From Thermoplasmata archaeon (GTDB lineage: Archaea > Thermoplasmatota > Thermoplasmata > Thermoplasmatales > Thermoplasmataceae): a stretch of DNA of 16,326 nucleotides. The stretch is from NCBI GenBank assembly GCA_021797025.1, contig JAKAAK010000042.1, forward strand, positions 1-16,326, in the 5' to 3' direction. Position 1 is the stretch's first letter. Every line of letters begins with the position of its first letter. The position numbers were made by a program, and so were the translations under genes. The notes under the pieces were generated by a model, which was given only the letters and a program-made list of their open reading frames with translations, did not search any database and was not told where the DNA came from. This document shows positions 6,286 to 12,845 of this stretch, in pieces.

Positions 6286-7650
6286 TTATTTGATATTTTT
6301 AAAATCTGATAGGTCGTAAAATAAATAGTTCCCGTTTATTTTTTCTTTATCTTTTATTTTCTTTGCGATTATTCCAAACCGTTCTGTTCTATTTTCATGC
6401 CATTCAAAGCTTCCGGCTTTTTCCTTTAATTTTATTAATATGTCATATACATCATGTTCATCCAATTCCTTCCATTTGCATTCATAAAATGTTATTAGAT
6501 TAGTTTTACTGTTAATTGTTATAATATCAATTTCCGTTTCCTTATACCACCATTTTCCTATTCTATCAAAATTTAAACTTTTTTTATTTAACTCAAGTAA
6601 GAATTGCATTGAAATGTATTCAAATATATGACCAATGTAACTGTTTATATCTTTACTGATCATATCAATTAACATTTCTTCATTTCCCATTTCGATCATA
6701 TTATAATTTGGATATATATACCTGAAATAGAAATTGAACATGTTATCCTTCAATAAATACATGCCTTTCCTGCTTTTACTCGATGTCACGGGGATCTCTC
6801 TCCTGATATAATCCAGGTCTATCAATATACTCAGATATTTGCTTATTAGATTCCTCTGTAGCCCGGTATAACTGATTATTTCACCTAAAGTAGTCTTTCC
6901 AGAGGAAATCGCTTCCAGTATTGAAAAATAATATCTTGGTTCATTTAATTCTTCCCTTAATAAAAATAGTACATCCTGATTGATAAATGAGTTGGCTTTC
7001 AGAAATGTATTCTTGATATTTTCAGTAAAACTTTCAGTTTTATTTATTTCCATTATGTATGCGGGAGTTCCACCGTAAACACTATAATATTTTACAGCAA
7101 GTTCAGGGTCATTAAAATAATTTAATATTTCAACAAATGGAAATTCTTTTAATGTTATTTGCCCTGTTCGTCTTCCATATAAAGGTGATTTGTAATCAGA
7201 TAGATTTTCCATCATTGACATGTTGGACCCTGATAGTATAAGGCATATTTTTGTATTTTTTAGTTTATTATCCCAGTAATCCTCTAAAGTAGATTGCAAA
7301 GATTTATTATTAAGGGCATATGGAAATTCATCTATCGCAATTATTAATTTTTTATTTGATGTATTTTTATAAATATATTCAAAAAATGAATCCCAGCTAT
7401 TTATTGAATTTTTAATTATAAAACTATCATTCAGATAATTTCCAAGTGAGACAGAAAACCTTTCAAGCATTAATTTTTCTGATTCCTCCCTGCAGGTTAA
7501 CAATACTCCACCGTATTCGCTTATTAATTTCTTTATTAATTCCGTTTTTCCTATCCTCCTTCTGCCTGTGAGTAAAATCAATTCTGCTCGTGATCCTTTG
7601 CAGGCTGCTGAAAGCAGATTCAGCTCATTTTTCCTGTCAATAAAAATCAT
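6286..7650 (-). CDS. Archaeal AAA-type ATPase with DUF234-like C-terminal nuclease fold
   Basis: This 454-residue protein belongs to the archaeal ATPase_2/DUF234 type. The N-terminus has Walker A GRRRIGKT (29-36), Walker B LIIAIDEF (103-110), a sensor-like LILSGSN (137-143) and paired arginines in LYGRRTG (157-163). A winged-helix region follows at about 244-290. The C-terminal part carries a PD-(D/E)xK-like arrangement, TEIDII (372-377) then FYECKW (388-393), giving Asp375, Glu390 and Lys392. Such proteins are widespread in archaea, often in variable copy number; their function is unsettled and links to DNA or mobile elements are suggested. The gene is much more AT-rich than its neighbours: 10 of 60 bases in 7321-7380 are G or C, against 31 of 60 in 8281-8340 of the next gene. 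That suggests horizontal acquisition. Confidence 0.88.
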   Translation of the reverse strand: MIFIDRKNELNLLSAACKGSRAELILLTGRRRIGKTELIKKLISEYGGVLLTCREESEKLMLERFSVSLGNYLNDSFIIKNSINSWDSFFEYIYKNTSNKKLIIAIDEFPYALNNKSLQSTLEDYWDNKLKNTKICLILSGSNMSMMENLSDYKSPLYGRRTGQITLKEFPFVEILNYFNDPELAVKYYSVYGGTPAYIMEINKTESFTENIKNTFLKANSFINQDVLFLLREELNEPRYYFSILEAISSGKTTLGEIISYTGLQRNLISKYLSILIDLDYIRREIPVTSSKSRKGMYLLKDNMFNFYFRYIYPNYNMIEMGNEEMLIDMISKDINSYIGHIFEYISMQFLLELNKKSLNFDRIGKWWYKETEIDIITINSKTNLITFYECKWKELDEHDVYDILIKLKEKAGSFEWHENRTERFGIIAKKIKDKEKINGNYLFYDLSDFKNIK

Positions 7651-7685
7651 ATATACTCAAAAGTATATTACTTTAAAGTATATTA
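7651..7685 (-). promoter_or_regulatory. Repeated AGTATAT operator-like sites at the ATPase start
   Basis: On the minus strand TAATATACTTT occurs twice with a 15-nt period (7685-7675 and 7670-7660), and an inverted copy AGTATAT (7657-7651) directly abuts the ATG at 7650. A TATA-like CTTTAAAG (7671-7678), about 25 nt before the ATG, lies between the two direct copies. This arrangement resembles repressor half-sites around a promoter. No regulator is identified. Confidence 0.45.
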
Positions 7686-7782
7686 ATTACACACATTCCT
7701 AAAAAGTTATTGGCAATATAGGAAAATAGGCACCTCTTATTTATTATGGAAATACAGCAATATAAAATTTATGTGTGTAATT
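7685..7782. repeat. 98-bp segment bounded by perfect 12-bp inverted repeats
   Basis: AATTACACACAT at 7685-7696 and ATGTGTGTAATT at 7771-7782 are exact reverse complements with 74 bp between. They lie in the 193-bp divergent gap between the AT-rich ATPase and the aminotransferase. They could be paired binding sites of one regulator or the ends of a small non-autonomous element. No clear target-site duplication is visible. Confidence 0.6.
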
Positions 7783-7813
7783 TAATAATATTTTGTAAAT
7801 ATCTTAATAATAA

Positions 7814-7830
7814 AGTATTTAATTATATTA
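7814..7830 (+). promoter_or_regulatory. TATA-like region for the aminotransferase gene
   Basis: GTATTTAATTATATTA in this stretch is centred about 22 nt before the ATG at 7844, and no Shine-Dalgarno motif is present. The whole gap is A/T-rich, so placement is approximate. Confidence 0.35.
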
Positions 7831-7843
7831 CCATTATATTTAC

Positions 7844-9196
7844 ATGGATAGTAGCACAGTATTAAAAGGTGTAAAAATAATAACGGATCTACCAGGGCCA
7901 AGGGCTAAACAGGTGATTGCCGAGGATGAAAAATACCTTGCAACGTCCACCAAGTCCCTGCCAATTGTTGCATCGAGAGGCTACGGCTGTTATATAGAGG
8001 ATGTGGATAAGAATGTATTTCTTGATTTTTCCAGCGGAATCAGCACAACCAATATCGGATACGGGGATGAATATGTAATTTCGAAAGTGGAGGAACAGTT
8101 GCATAAACTATGGCATTTTGCCGGCACGGACTTCTTCTATGATGAACAGGTAGAGGCTGCCAAGGCACTCATCGGGGTGGCACCTGGAAGCCATGATAAG
8201 AAGGTATTCTATACAAACAGCGGTGCTGAAAGCAATGAAGCGTCCCTGAAGCTCGCAAGGAGTTATACAAAACGGCCTGAGTTTATAGGCTTCATAGGAG
8301 GATTCCATGGAAGGACCATGGGGGCACTGGCGTTTACAGCATCCCAGCCAGTACATCACGAAGGATTTTTCCCTGAAATGAATGGAGTCACCCATATACC
8401 CTTCCCTGACCCATACAGGAATCCATTCAATATAGATGGATATGAGAATCCTGAGGACCTTACGAACGCAGTACTGGATTATCTTGAAGACTATGTTTTC
8501 GGAAAATTCCTGCCATCCAACAGTGTTGCAGGAATACTGGTTGAGCCTATCCAGGGGGAGGGTGGATACGTAGTGCCTCCCATGGATTTCCATAAAAGAC
8601 TCATGGAACTGGCACATGATAATGAAATACTTTACATAATGGATGAGGTGCAGACCGGATTCGGAAGAACTGGAACTTTCTTTGCATCGGAGCATTTCAA
8701 TGTTGATCCTGATATAATGTCAGTTGCAAAATCCATAGCATCAGGAATACCCATGGGAGCATCTGTTGTGAAAAGCAAGTATGATTTTGAAAAATCAGGC
8801 CTGCATTCCAATACATTCGGTGGCAATCTCCTGGCTGCAGTTGCCAGCAGGGCAACCATTGAAGAGATAAAAAATAAGGATATGCTTTCCAATTCAAAAA
8901 ACGTGGGGAACTATCTGAACACGAGGCTAAAAGAACTGGGTGAAAAATACGATTCCATCGGTGATGTGAGGGGACTCGGGCTCATGCAGGCCATAGATTT
9001 TGTCAAGAACCGGAGAACGAAGGCACACTTCACAATCCTGAGAGATAAAACAATTGAAAATGCATATAAAAGAGGATTGATACTCCTGGGTGCCGGAGAA
9101 AGTGCCATAAGATTCATACCACCTCTGATAATCAGTGAAAAGCAGATAGATGAGGCCATTGATATTCTGGATAGTTCAATAAAAGCCAGCCTATGA
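7844..9196 (+). CDS. Class III PLP-dependent aminotransferase (4-aminobutyrate aminotransferase type)
   Basis: The 450-residue protein has full class III features: YTNSGAESNEAS (123-134) binding the PLP phosphate, GFHGRT (153-158), LVEPIQGEGG (232-241), the MDEVQTGFGRTG block (266-277) with Asp267 contacting the PLP nitrogen, Lys296 in SVAKSIASG as the Schiff-base lysine, and TFGGN (324-328). The family transfers amino groups from omega-amino groups of compounds such as GABA or ornithine; archaeal relatives also include broad amino-acid racemases, so the substrate cannot be fixed. Length and the extended N-terminus (GVKIITDLPGPRAKQVIAEDEKY) fit the archaeal GABA-aminotransferase-like group. 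The start follows an AT-rich promoter region. The stop overlaps the 3' end of the convergent Hjc-like gene by 6 nt. Confidence 0.9.
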   Translation: MDSSTVLKGVKIITDLPGPRAKQVIAEDEKYLATSTKSLPIVASRGYGCYIEDVDKNVFLDFSSGISTTNIGYGDEYVISKVEEQLHKLWHFAGTDFFYDEQVEAAKALIGVAPGSHDKKVFYTNSGAESNEASLKLARSYTKRPEFIGFIGGFHGRTMGALAFTASQPVHHEGFFPEMNGVTHIPFPDPYRNPFNIDGYENPEDLTNAVLDYLEDYVFGKFLPSNSVAGILVEPIQGEGGYVVPPMDFHKRLMELAHDNEILYIMDEVQTGFGRTGTFFASEHFNVDPDIMSVAKSIASGIPMGASVVKSKYDFEKSGLHSNTFGGNLLAAVASRATIEEIKNKDMLSNSKNVGNYLNTRLKELGEKYDSIGDVRGLGLMQAIDFVKNRRTKAHFTILRDKTIENAYKRGLILLGAGESAIRFIPPLIISEKQIDEAIDILDSSIKASL

Positions 9197-9706
9197 ATTC
9201 AGGTATGAGATAAGCGTTGTCAGAGGGAGGCCATCCTCCCATTTCAAAATAAAATTCCCTGTTTTTGTTACCTTCTGTTTCGGAAGAAGTTCGTATAAGC
9301 CCCTCATTTTTCCTTTGTAGATATAATCACTTTCAATTGAAAAGAATCGCCAGAAATCCCCCTTATAGTTTTTCAGCCTGTATGCGTAGGTTATGAAAAG
9401 CCCGGACGAAATGCATCTGTTATGCAGCTTGATTGCCTGATCCTGTTTCGTTCCAGAGGATTCGCTGAATGCCAGCTGGTTTCTTGAGGATGATTTTACC
9501 TCTATAACCAGGGAATAATCATCCCGCAGGGCAACCAGATCAGCTCCGAAGGAACCTGCTGCCCTTGCCACATAAAACGGCCTGTCCATTATGGTGTATA
9601 CGGTATCCCTTGATACAGGATCAAGATTTCTGGAAATCCTTTCTACGGTATTCTTTGTCCCATTGAGTATATTCATCAATTCTCTTTCATAAATGCTGCC
9701 ATTCAT
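9191..9706 (-). CDS. hjc: Hjc-like Holliday junction resolvase with an insertion
   Basis: The protein begins SIYERELMNIL, matching the archaeal Hjc start (ERELVxIL type, catalytic Glu at residue 7), and continues with RAAGSFGADLVALRDDYSLV, then IEVKSS. This supplies the nuclease set Glu7, Asp56, Glu69 and Lys71. Hjc cuts four-way DNA junctions during recombination and repair. The 171 residues exceed the usual 120-140. The extra length comes from a charged segment at about 17-45 between the first helix and the first strand, and from a longer C-terminus. It follows the thioesterase gene by 10 nt on the same strand, so the two are probably co-transcribed. Its stop overlaps the aminotransferase stop tail-to-tail. 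A related Hjc-fold nuclease of different specificity is possible. Confidence 0.78.
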   Translation of the reverse strand: MNGSIYERELMNILNGTKNTVERISRNLDPVSRDTVYTIMDRPFYVARAAGSFGADLVALRDDYSLVIEVKSSSRNQLAFSESSGTKQDQAIKLHNRCISSGLFITYAYRLKNYKGDFWRFFSIESDYIYKGKMRGLYELLPKQKVTKTGNFILKWEDGLPLTTLISYLNS

Positions 9707-9716
9707 TATTATCAGC

Positions 9717-10199
9717 TTATTTCAGGTTCTTTTTTATATCCTTAAGTAGCTGTAATCTCTGTTCCGACCTGATTTTCCCTTCATTGAATTTTGCTTTTTC
9801 GGCATCGGTCTCTGGAATTAACTGCGGTATTTCTGCAGCGTGACCATTGTCATCCAGCGCCACATAGGTAAAGAAAGCCCTTGTGGTTGTACTTGTAGTT
9901 CCTGTGTTTACATTTTCGGAAGATACGTCTATTTCTATTTCCATGGTTGATTTTGTTGTAAATGTGACAAATGAATGGAGATGCACTATATATCCCAGCT
10001 TGATTGGAGAAAGAAAGAACAGATTGTCTATGCTCCCTGTTACCACCTTCATTCTGCTGTGCTTGAATGCGGTTATACTGCCTATGTTATCCATCCATTC
10101 AACAAGCCTACCACCATAAAGGTCCCAGAACATATTTGTATCCCCAGGAAGAACAATAATTTCAGAATGTACTTCAGATTCACTAACCTTTTTTCCCAT
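9717..10199 (-). CDS. Acyl-CoA thioesterase, hotdog fold (YciA/BFIT-like)
   Basis: This 160-residue protein matches the single-hotdog acyl-CoA thioesterases. It has VLPGDTNMFWDLYGGRLVEWMD (16-37), in which Asn22, the GG pair and Asp37 correspond to active-site positions; VVTGSIDNLFFLSPIKLGYIV (52-72); and RAFFTYVALDDNGHAAEIPQL (107-127), where the family has an FTFVALD...P.L pattern. The family hydrolyses acyl-CoA to free acid and CoA in the cytoplasm. The N-x-x-x-x-L-Y-G-G loop carries bulky FW residues in place of the usual small or glycine position, which may alter substrate size. It shares a divergent 62-bp region with the carbamate-kinase-like gene and appears to lead a two-gene unit with the Hjc-like nuclease. 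Confidence 0.88.
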   Translation of the reverse strand: MGKKVSESEVHSEIIVLPGDTNMFWDLYGGRLVEWMDNIGSITAFKHSRMKVVTGSIDNLFFLSPIKLGYIVHLHSFVTFTTKSTMEIEIDVSSENVNTGTTSTTTRAFFTYVALDDNGHAAEIPQLIPETDAEKAKFNEGKIRSEQRLQLLKDIKKNLK

Positions 10200-10214
10200 A
10201 CCGGTTCATTGCAG

Positions 10215-10226
10215 ATAATTTAATAA
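10215..10226 (-). promoter_or_regulatory. TATA-like box for the thioesterase gene
   Basis: The minus strand reads TTATTAAATTAT (10226-10215), centred about 22 nt before the ATG at 10199. The overlapping A/T-rich stretch just to the right probably serves the divergent gene. Confidence 0.45.
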
Positions 10227-10230
10227 TCTT

Positions 10231-10240
10231 ATCATATATG
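10231..10240 (+). promoter_or_regulatory. TATA-like box for the carbamate-kinase-like gene
   Basis: ATCATATATG lies about 26 nt before the ATG at 10262, the spacing seen for other leaderless genes here. If this is the box, the upstream ATG at 10238 lies within it and cannot be the start. Confidence 0.4.
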
Positions 10241-10261
10241 CACATTTATCGTTGGTTCGCC

Positions 10262-11005
10262 ATGGGAAGATTTGTAATAACAATAGACGGTGTTAAACCG
10301 GGCAGAAGCGGCAATTATAATGTTACCGAAAGACTAAAAAATATTTTCACCGGTACAGGAAAAATAATATCCGAAAATGAGGTGGCACTGGTATTAATGA
10401 ATGTGGAAACTAAATATACAGACCTGCCGGTTATACTGGACACCGTGAATAATTATGATATGGTAAAGTACATAAACGGCTATTCCAGGGATATTATCAG
10501 CATCTTTACCAGGGTTGAAGTAAGTGTAAAGGTAGAAGGAAATGATGATGGAAATGCAATGCCATCTTTGAAAGATAGTTATCTTGAGCCTGTTGATATT
10601 CCTGAAAAGTCGGCCATAATGAACCTGATGGCAGATGGCTACCTTCCACTGGTATTTGCACCAGGTGCACCGGTTGTAAAGAATTTGCAGTATTACAGTT
10701 CTATAGATGGAATTGTGGAGGCAAATATGTATTCATCACTGCTAGCAACACTTCTGGAAGCAGATACCCTTATGATAATAACAGAAATGCAATTGAAGGC
10801 ATTGAATACAGGAAATCCTAAGGAAAACGGACCCGGGAAAATGGGTTATGAAGAATTGCGTGAAATGTACCTCTCGGGCTATTTTAAAAACACCGGGATG
10901 GATAATATGATAAAATCTATTATCAGTTTCATCTCCAAGGGTGGGAAAAAGTCCATAATAGTGCCCACAGACAGTATGGATTTCAGTGTAGAGATTGTGA
11001 AATAA
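10262..11005 (+). CDS. Degenerate carbamate-kinase-like protein (amino acid kinase fold)
   Basis: The 247-residue product resembles carbamate kinase over its whole length but lacks most catalytic signatures. GRFVITIDGVKPG (2-14) stands where the family has a VxALGGNAL strand. NYDMVKYINGYSRDII stands near the QSQGMIGY region. YLPLVFAPGAPVV (127-139) replaces the IVIAAGGGGIPV stretch. DGIVEANMYSSLLATLLEADTLMIIT (149-174) matches GVEAVIDKDLASALLA...AD..iLT but has lost the DKD. GYFKNTGMDNMIKSIISFI (206-224) matches GHFxxGSMGPKVEAAIxF without the lysine. I infer a non-catalytic or repurposed relative, about 60 residues shorter than typical carbamate kinases. A start at 10238 would add eight residues; 10262 fits the family start and the TATA spacing. 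Its stop is one base from the convergent tdk stop. Confidence 0.6.
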   Translation: MGRFVITIDGVKPGRSGNYNVTERLKNIFTGTGKIISENEVALVLMNVETKYTDLPVILDTVNNYDMVKYINGYSRDIISIFTRVEVSVKVEGNDDGNAMPSLKDSYLEPVDIPEKSAIMNLMADGYLPLVFAPGAPVVKNLQYYSSIDGIVEANMYSSLLATLLEADTLMIITEMQLKALNTGNPKENGPGKMGYEELREMYLSGYFKNTGMDNMIKSIISFISKGGKKSIIVPTDSMDFSVEIVK

Positions 11006-11006
11006 T

Positions 11007-11615
11007 TTATTCCTTACTTTTTTCAATTTCGATCTTTTCCGGGTACACAAAGCATTTTCTGCATCTCGGTTCATAACTTTCTATGCCACCCACTTTAATC
11101 TGCTCGCCGAATACCTCTTTTCCATTCATGACCCTCTGTGTAAATGTGGCATCCTCACCACATTTTGCACATACAGCAGTCAATGAGTATACCTGATCTG
11201 CACGTGCAATTATTTCCATTGAAGTTTTGAAAGGAGTTCCTGTATGGTTTTTATTCAGGGCAGCAACGTAAACAATTTTATCCTCGCTGGCTATCCTGTC
11301 GGCAACTTCAGGGAGTATTGAATCGTGATCCCAGAACTGTGCCTCATCTATTCCGATTACGTCAACGTTTTTTGAGAGTTCATACATTTTCTTGACTCCG
11401 TCGTTATCGGTATTGAGCACTATGGCGGGCAACCTCATTCCCTTGTGAGTTGTCACAAATGTGGTATCGTATCTTTTGTCTATCTCCGGCTTGAAAAGCA
11501 GTGTGTTTCTTCCCGCCAGGATTTCCCGTTCAAGAAGCTCAATTAACCTTGATGTCTTTCCAGAAAACATGGGGCCGGTTATAAGCACCAATCTGCCCAT
11601 ACTGATATTCTTCAT
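11007..11615 (-). CDS. tdk: Thymidine kinase (type II)
   Basis: The 202-residue protein is a type II thymidine kinase, which phosphorylates thymidine with ATP in the salvage pathway. It shows the P-loop GPMFSGKT (14-21), the IGIDEAQFW block (87-95) with catalytic Glu91, the lasso-domain zinc site of two C-x2-C pairs (Cys149, Cys152, Cys185, Cys188), and the substrate-binding region with GGIESYEPRC (176-185). Length is normal. The ATG at 11615 is supported by a TATA-like box 23 nt upstream. An alternative ATG five codons in (11600) begins closer to the first strand, so a slightly shorter product cannot be excluded. It ends one base from the convergent carbamate-kinase-like gene. Confidence 0.95.
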   Translation of the reverse strand: MKNISMGRLVLITGPMFSGKTSRLIELLEREILAGRNTLLFKPEIDKRYDTTFVTTHKGMRLPAIVLNTDNDGVKKMYELSKNVDVIGIDEAQFWDHDSILPEVADRIASEDKIVYVAALNKNHTGTPFKTSMEIIARADQVYSLTAVCAKCGEDATFTQRVMNGKEVFGEQIKVGGIESYEPRCRKCFVYPEKIEIEKSKE

Positions 11616-11633
11616 ATCGTTGTATTGTTAACT

Positions 11634-11643
11634 TGTATATGTT
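11634..11643 (-). promoter_or_regulatory. TATA-like box for tdk
   Basis: AACATATACA on the minus strand (11643-11634) is centred about 23 nt before the ATG at 11615. No Shine-Dalgarno motif intervenes, so a leaderless mRNA is likely. Confidence 0.45.
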
Positions 11644-11659
11644 TTTCACCATAAGATTC

Positions 11660-11701
11660 GGTAATGCATTGTTTCTGGTCTAGAACCAGGCCATAATTAC
11701 C
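11660..11701. repeat. Nested inverted repeat between tdk and the RAM-domain gene
   Basis: An outer pair GGTAAT (11660-11665) and ATTACC (11696-11701) encloses an inner pair CTGGT (11675-11679) and ACCAG (11685-11689) around CTAGA. It lies in the 143-161-bp gap before the divergent RAM-domain gene and could be a regulator-binding site or a small structure. The stems are short, so chance cannot be excluded. Confidence 0.3.
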
Positions 11702-11776
11702 AAAAAATCAGGATTAAATGCATTTTAGAAAATATTATGTGGATGGAAATAATAATGAATGCATAGGGGTGTATTA

Positions 11777-12076
11777 ATGGAGGCAGAAATAACAAATTTC
11801 AGAGAATATTATGATAATAAGATTATTACAGCGCTGATCGGTGTAGAAGCTGATGTAAACAATGTTGATAATATAGGAAGGATAATAGGCGAAAATAAGA
11901 ATGTTGAAGAGGTTTTTGTTGTAACAGGCGATTACGATCTTTTAATCAAGGTTAGATTTCCGGACTACATAGCCCTTGAAAAGTTTATAGTTAATAACTT
12001 AAATGCAATACAGGGTATAAGGAAATCTAAAACGATGATGGTACTATCCATCATTAAGGATATTTATATGAGGTGA
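11777..12076 (+). CDS. Stand-alone Lrp/AsnC-type ligand-binding (RAM) domain protein
   Basis: The protein (99 residues from the ATG at 11777) matches the effector-binding half of Lrp/AsnC regulators: a first strand NKIITALIGVEAD, a helix VDNIGRIIGENKNV, then EEVFVVTGDYDLLIKVRF with the conserved V(T)GxxD(L/Y)L(L) motif, and a final strand KSKTMMVLSII. No helix-turn-helix domain precedes it, so it probably senses an amino acid or partners with another protein. Upstream ATG 11759 would add six residues. I prefer 11777 because GGGGTG lies 6 nt before it. Its stop TGA sits inside the Shine-Dalgarno GAGGTGA of the UPF0147 gene 4 nt downstream, so the two are almost certainly coupled. Confidence 0.85.
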   Translation: MEAEITNFREYYDNKIITALIGVEADVNNVDNIGRIIGENKNVEEVFVVTGDYDLLIKVRFPDYIALEKFIVNNLNAIQGIRKSKTMMVLSIIKDIYMR

Positions 12077-12080
12077 GAAG

Positions 12081-12338
12081 ATGGATGAGGATTTGTTTAA
12101 TGAAGTTCTGGCACTGATGGATGATCTGGAAGATGATTCGTCCATACCGAGAAATGTGAGAAAGATGTCTACGGACGCAAAAGAGAAAATGAGAGATAAT
12201 AAGGAAAGCCTTGACCTGCGGTGCGCCACTGTCATATCGGAACTGGATGATATATCCAATGATCCCAATGTGCCCTCTCACGGAAGAGCGGCTATTTACA
12301 CTATAATAAGCAAGCTTGAAGCTCTTTCCAAATCATGA
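12081..12338 (+). CDS. UPF0147 family protein
   Basis: This 85-residue acidic, helical protein matches the archaeal UPF0147 family: a start with LFNEVLALMDDLEDDSSIPRNVR, a middle with an AKEKMRDNKESLDLRCATVISELDDIS region, and an end with a NDPNVPSHGRAAIYTIISKLE stretch. Two SxxPxxxR-like elements (IPRNVRK and VPSHGRA) sit in the two halves, suggesting an internal helical repeat. Its function is unknown and no catalytic motif is visible. A good Shine-Dalgarno sequence, GAGGTGA, lies 4-5 nt before the ATG and overlaps the stop of the RAM-domain gene, showing linked translation. A T-rich terminator-like tract follows. Confidence 0.9.
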   Translation: MDEDLFNEVLALMDDLEDDSSIPRNVRKMSTDAKEKMRDNKESLDLRCATVISELDDISNDPNVPSHGRAAIYTIISKLEALSKS

Positions 12339-12355
12339 AAAGCTTCAATATGATG

Positions 12356-12391
12356 TAAAACTTTTATCTTTATTATTTTAATTTTTTTTTG
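12356..12391 (+). terminator. T-rich termination region after the UPF0147 gene
   Basis: Downstream of the stop are several T-runs (CTTTTATC, TTATTATTTTA, then a run of ten T with one A before it). Oligo-T tracts without a required hairpin are the usual archaeal terminator. It separates the RAM/UPF0147 unit from the following regulator gene. Confidence 0.55.
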
Positions 12392-12397
12392 TATAGT

Positions 12398-12420
12398 TAA
12401 ATATATATAAGATTATAATA
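12398..12420 (+). promoter_or_regulatory. TATA-like region for the winged-helix gene
   Basis: AAATATATATAAG then ATTATAATA lie 20-32 nt before the ATG at 12437. One of these is the likely TATA box; which one cannot be decided by eye. Confidence 0.4.
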
Positions 12421-12436
12421 TTATTATACGATTGAA

Positions 12437-12793
12437 ATGGCACTTTCCGAAGAAATTAACAAATTAGCCAGATATTTAATGATGTCCGACATACCGAGGA
12501 GTGTGGCATACACCCTGGTATATATAAAAGATAAAGGTGAAATAACCTCAGTAGAAATTGAACGGGAAACCGGCTTGAGGCAGCCCGAGGTATCTATTGC
12601 AATGCAATGGTTACGGAGGAAAAACTGGATAGTAAAAAGGAATATGAAGAAAGAAGGCAAGGGCAGGCCGATTCACGGTTATAAATTATCCAGGGATTTC
12701 AATGAAATTCTTGAAGAAATAATAAATGAACGTGAAAAGAAGATAGATGATATAAAAAATACAATCAATCAGCTCAAAAATTTCAAGGATTGA
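12437..12793 (+). CDS. Winged helix-turn-helix transcriptional regulator
   Basis: The 118-residue protein has a single winged-helix domain: a helical entry PRSVAYTLVYIKDKGEITS (20-38), a helix-turn-helix SVEIERETGLRQPEVSIAMQW (38-58), then a wing KRNMKKEGKGRPIHGYKLS (67-85). A charged C-terminal helix, NEILEEIINEREKKIDDIKN and onward (89-115), is likely a coiled coil for dimerisation. No cysteine or metal ligand set and no effector domain are visible. It resembles small archaeal TrmB/ArsR-like regulators, but I cannot assign a target. It is monocistronic or leads into the small membrane protein 52 bp downstream. GC and codon use look like the neighbourhood. Confidence 0.8.
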   Translation: MALSEEINKLARYLMMSDIPRSVAYTLVYIKDKGEITSVEIERETGLRQPEVSIAMQWLRRKNWIVKRNMKKEGKGRPIHGYKLSRDFNEILEEIINEREKKIDDIKNTINQLKNFKD

Positions 12794-12814
12794 TTATCAG
12801 TATTTTCAATCTAA

Positions 12815-12825
12815 AGATATTAATC
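12815..12825 (+). promoter_or_regulatory. TATA-like box for the small membrane protein gene
   Basis: GATATTAATC (12816-12825) is centred about 26 nt before the ATG at 12846, supporting that ATG over the TTG at 12837 or GTG at 12840. Confidence 0.4.
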
Positions 12826-12845
12826 CAATATAGGCATTGGTGATT

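Noticed and set aside
7685..7782. Reading the 12-bp inverted repeat as a hairpin terminator
   Set aside because: The 74-bp loop is too long, archaea do not rely on such hairpins, and both flanking genes point away from it.
8108..8695. Long open frame (195 codons) on the minus strand
   Set aside because: It lies wholly antisense to the well-supported aminotransferase gene and its translation has no recognisable family motif.
11671..11701. Possible tRNA-like fold in the tdk/RAM gap
   Set aside because: No T-loop GGTTCGA-type sequence, anticodon stem or seven-base acceptor stem could be found; only short inverted repeats are present.
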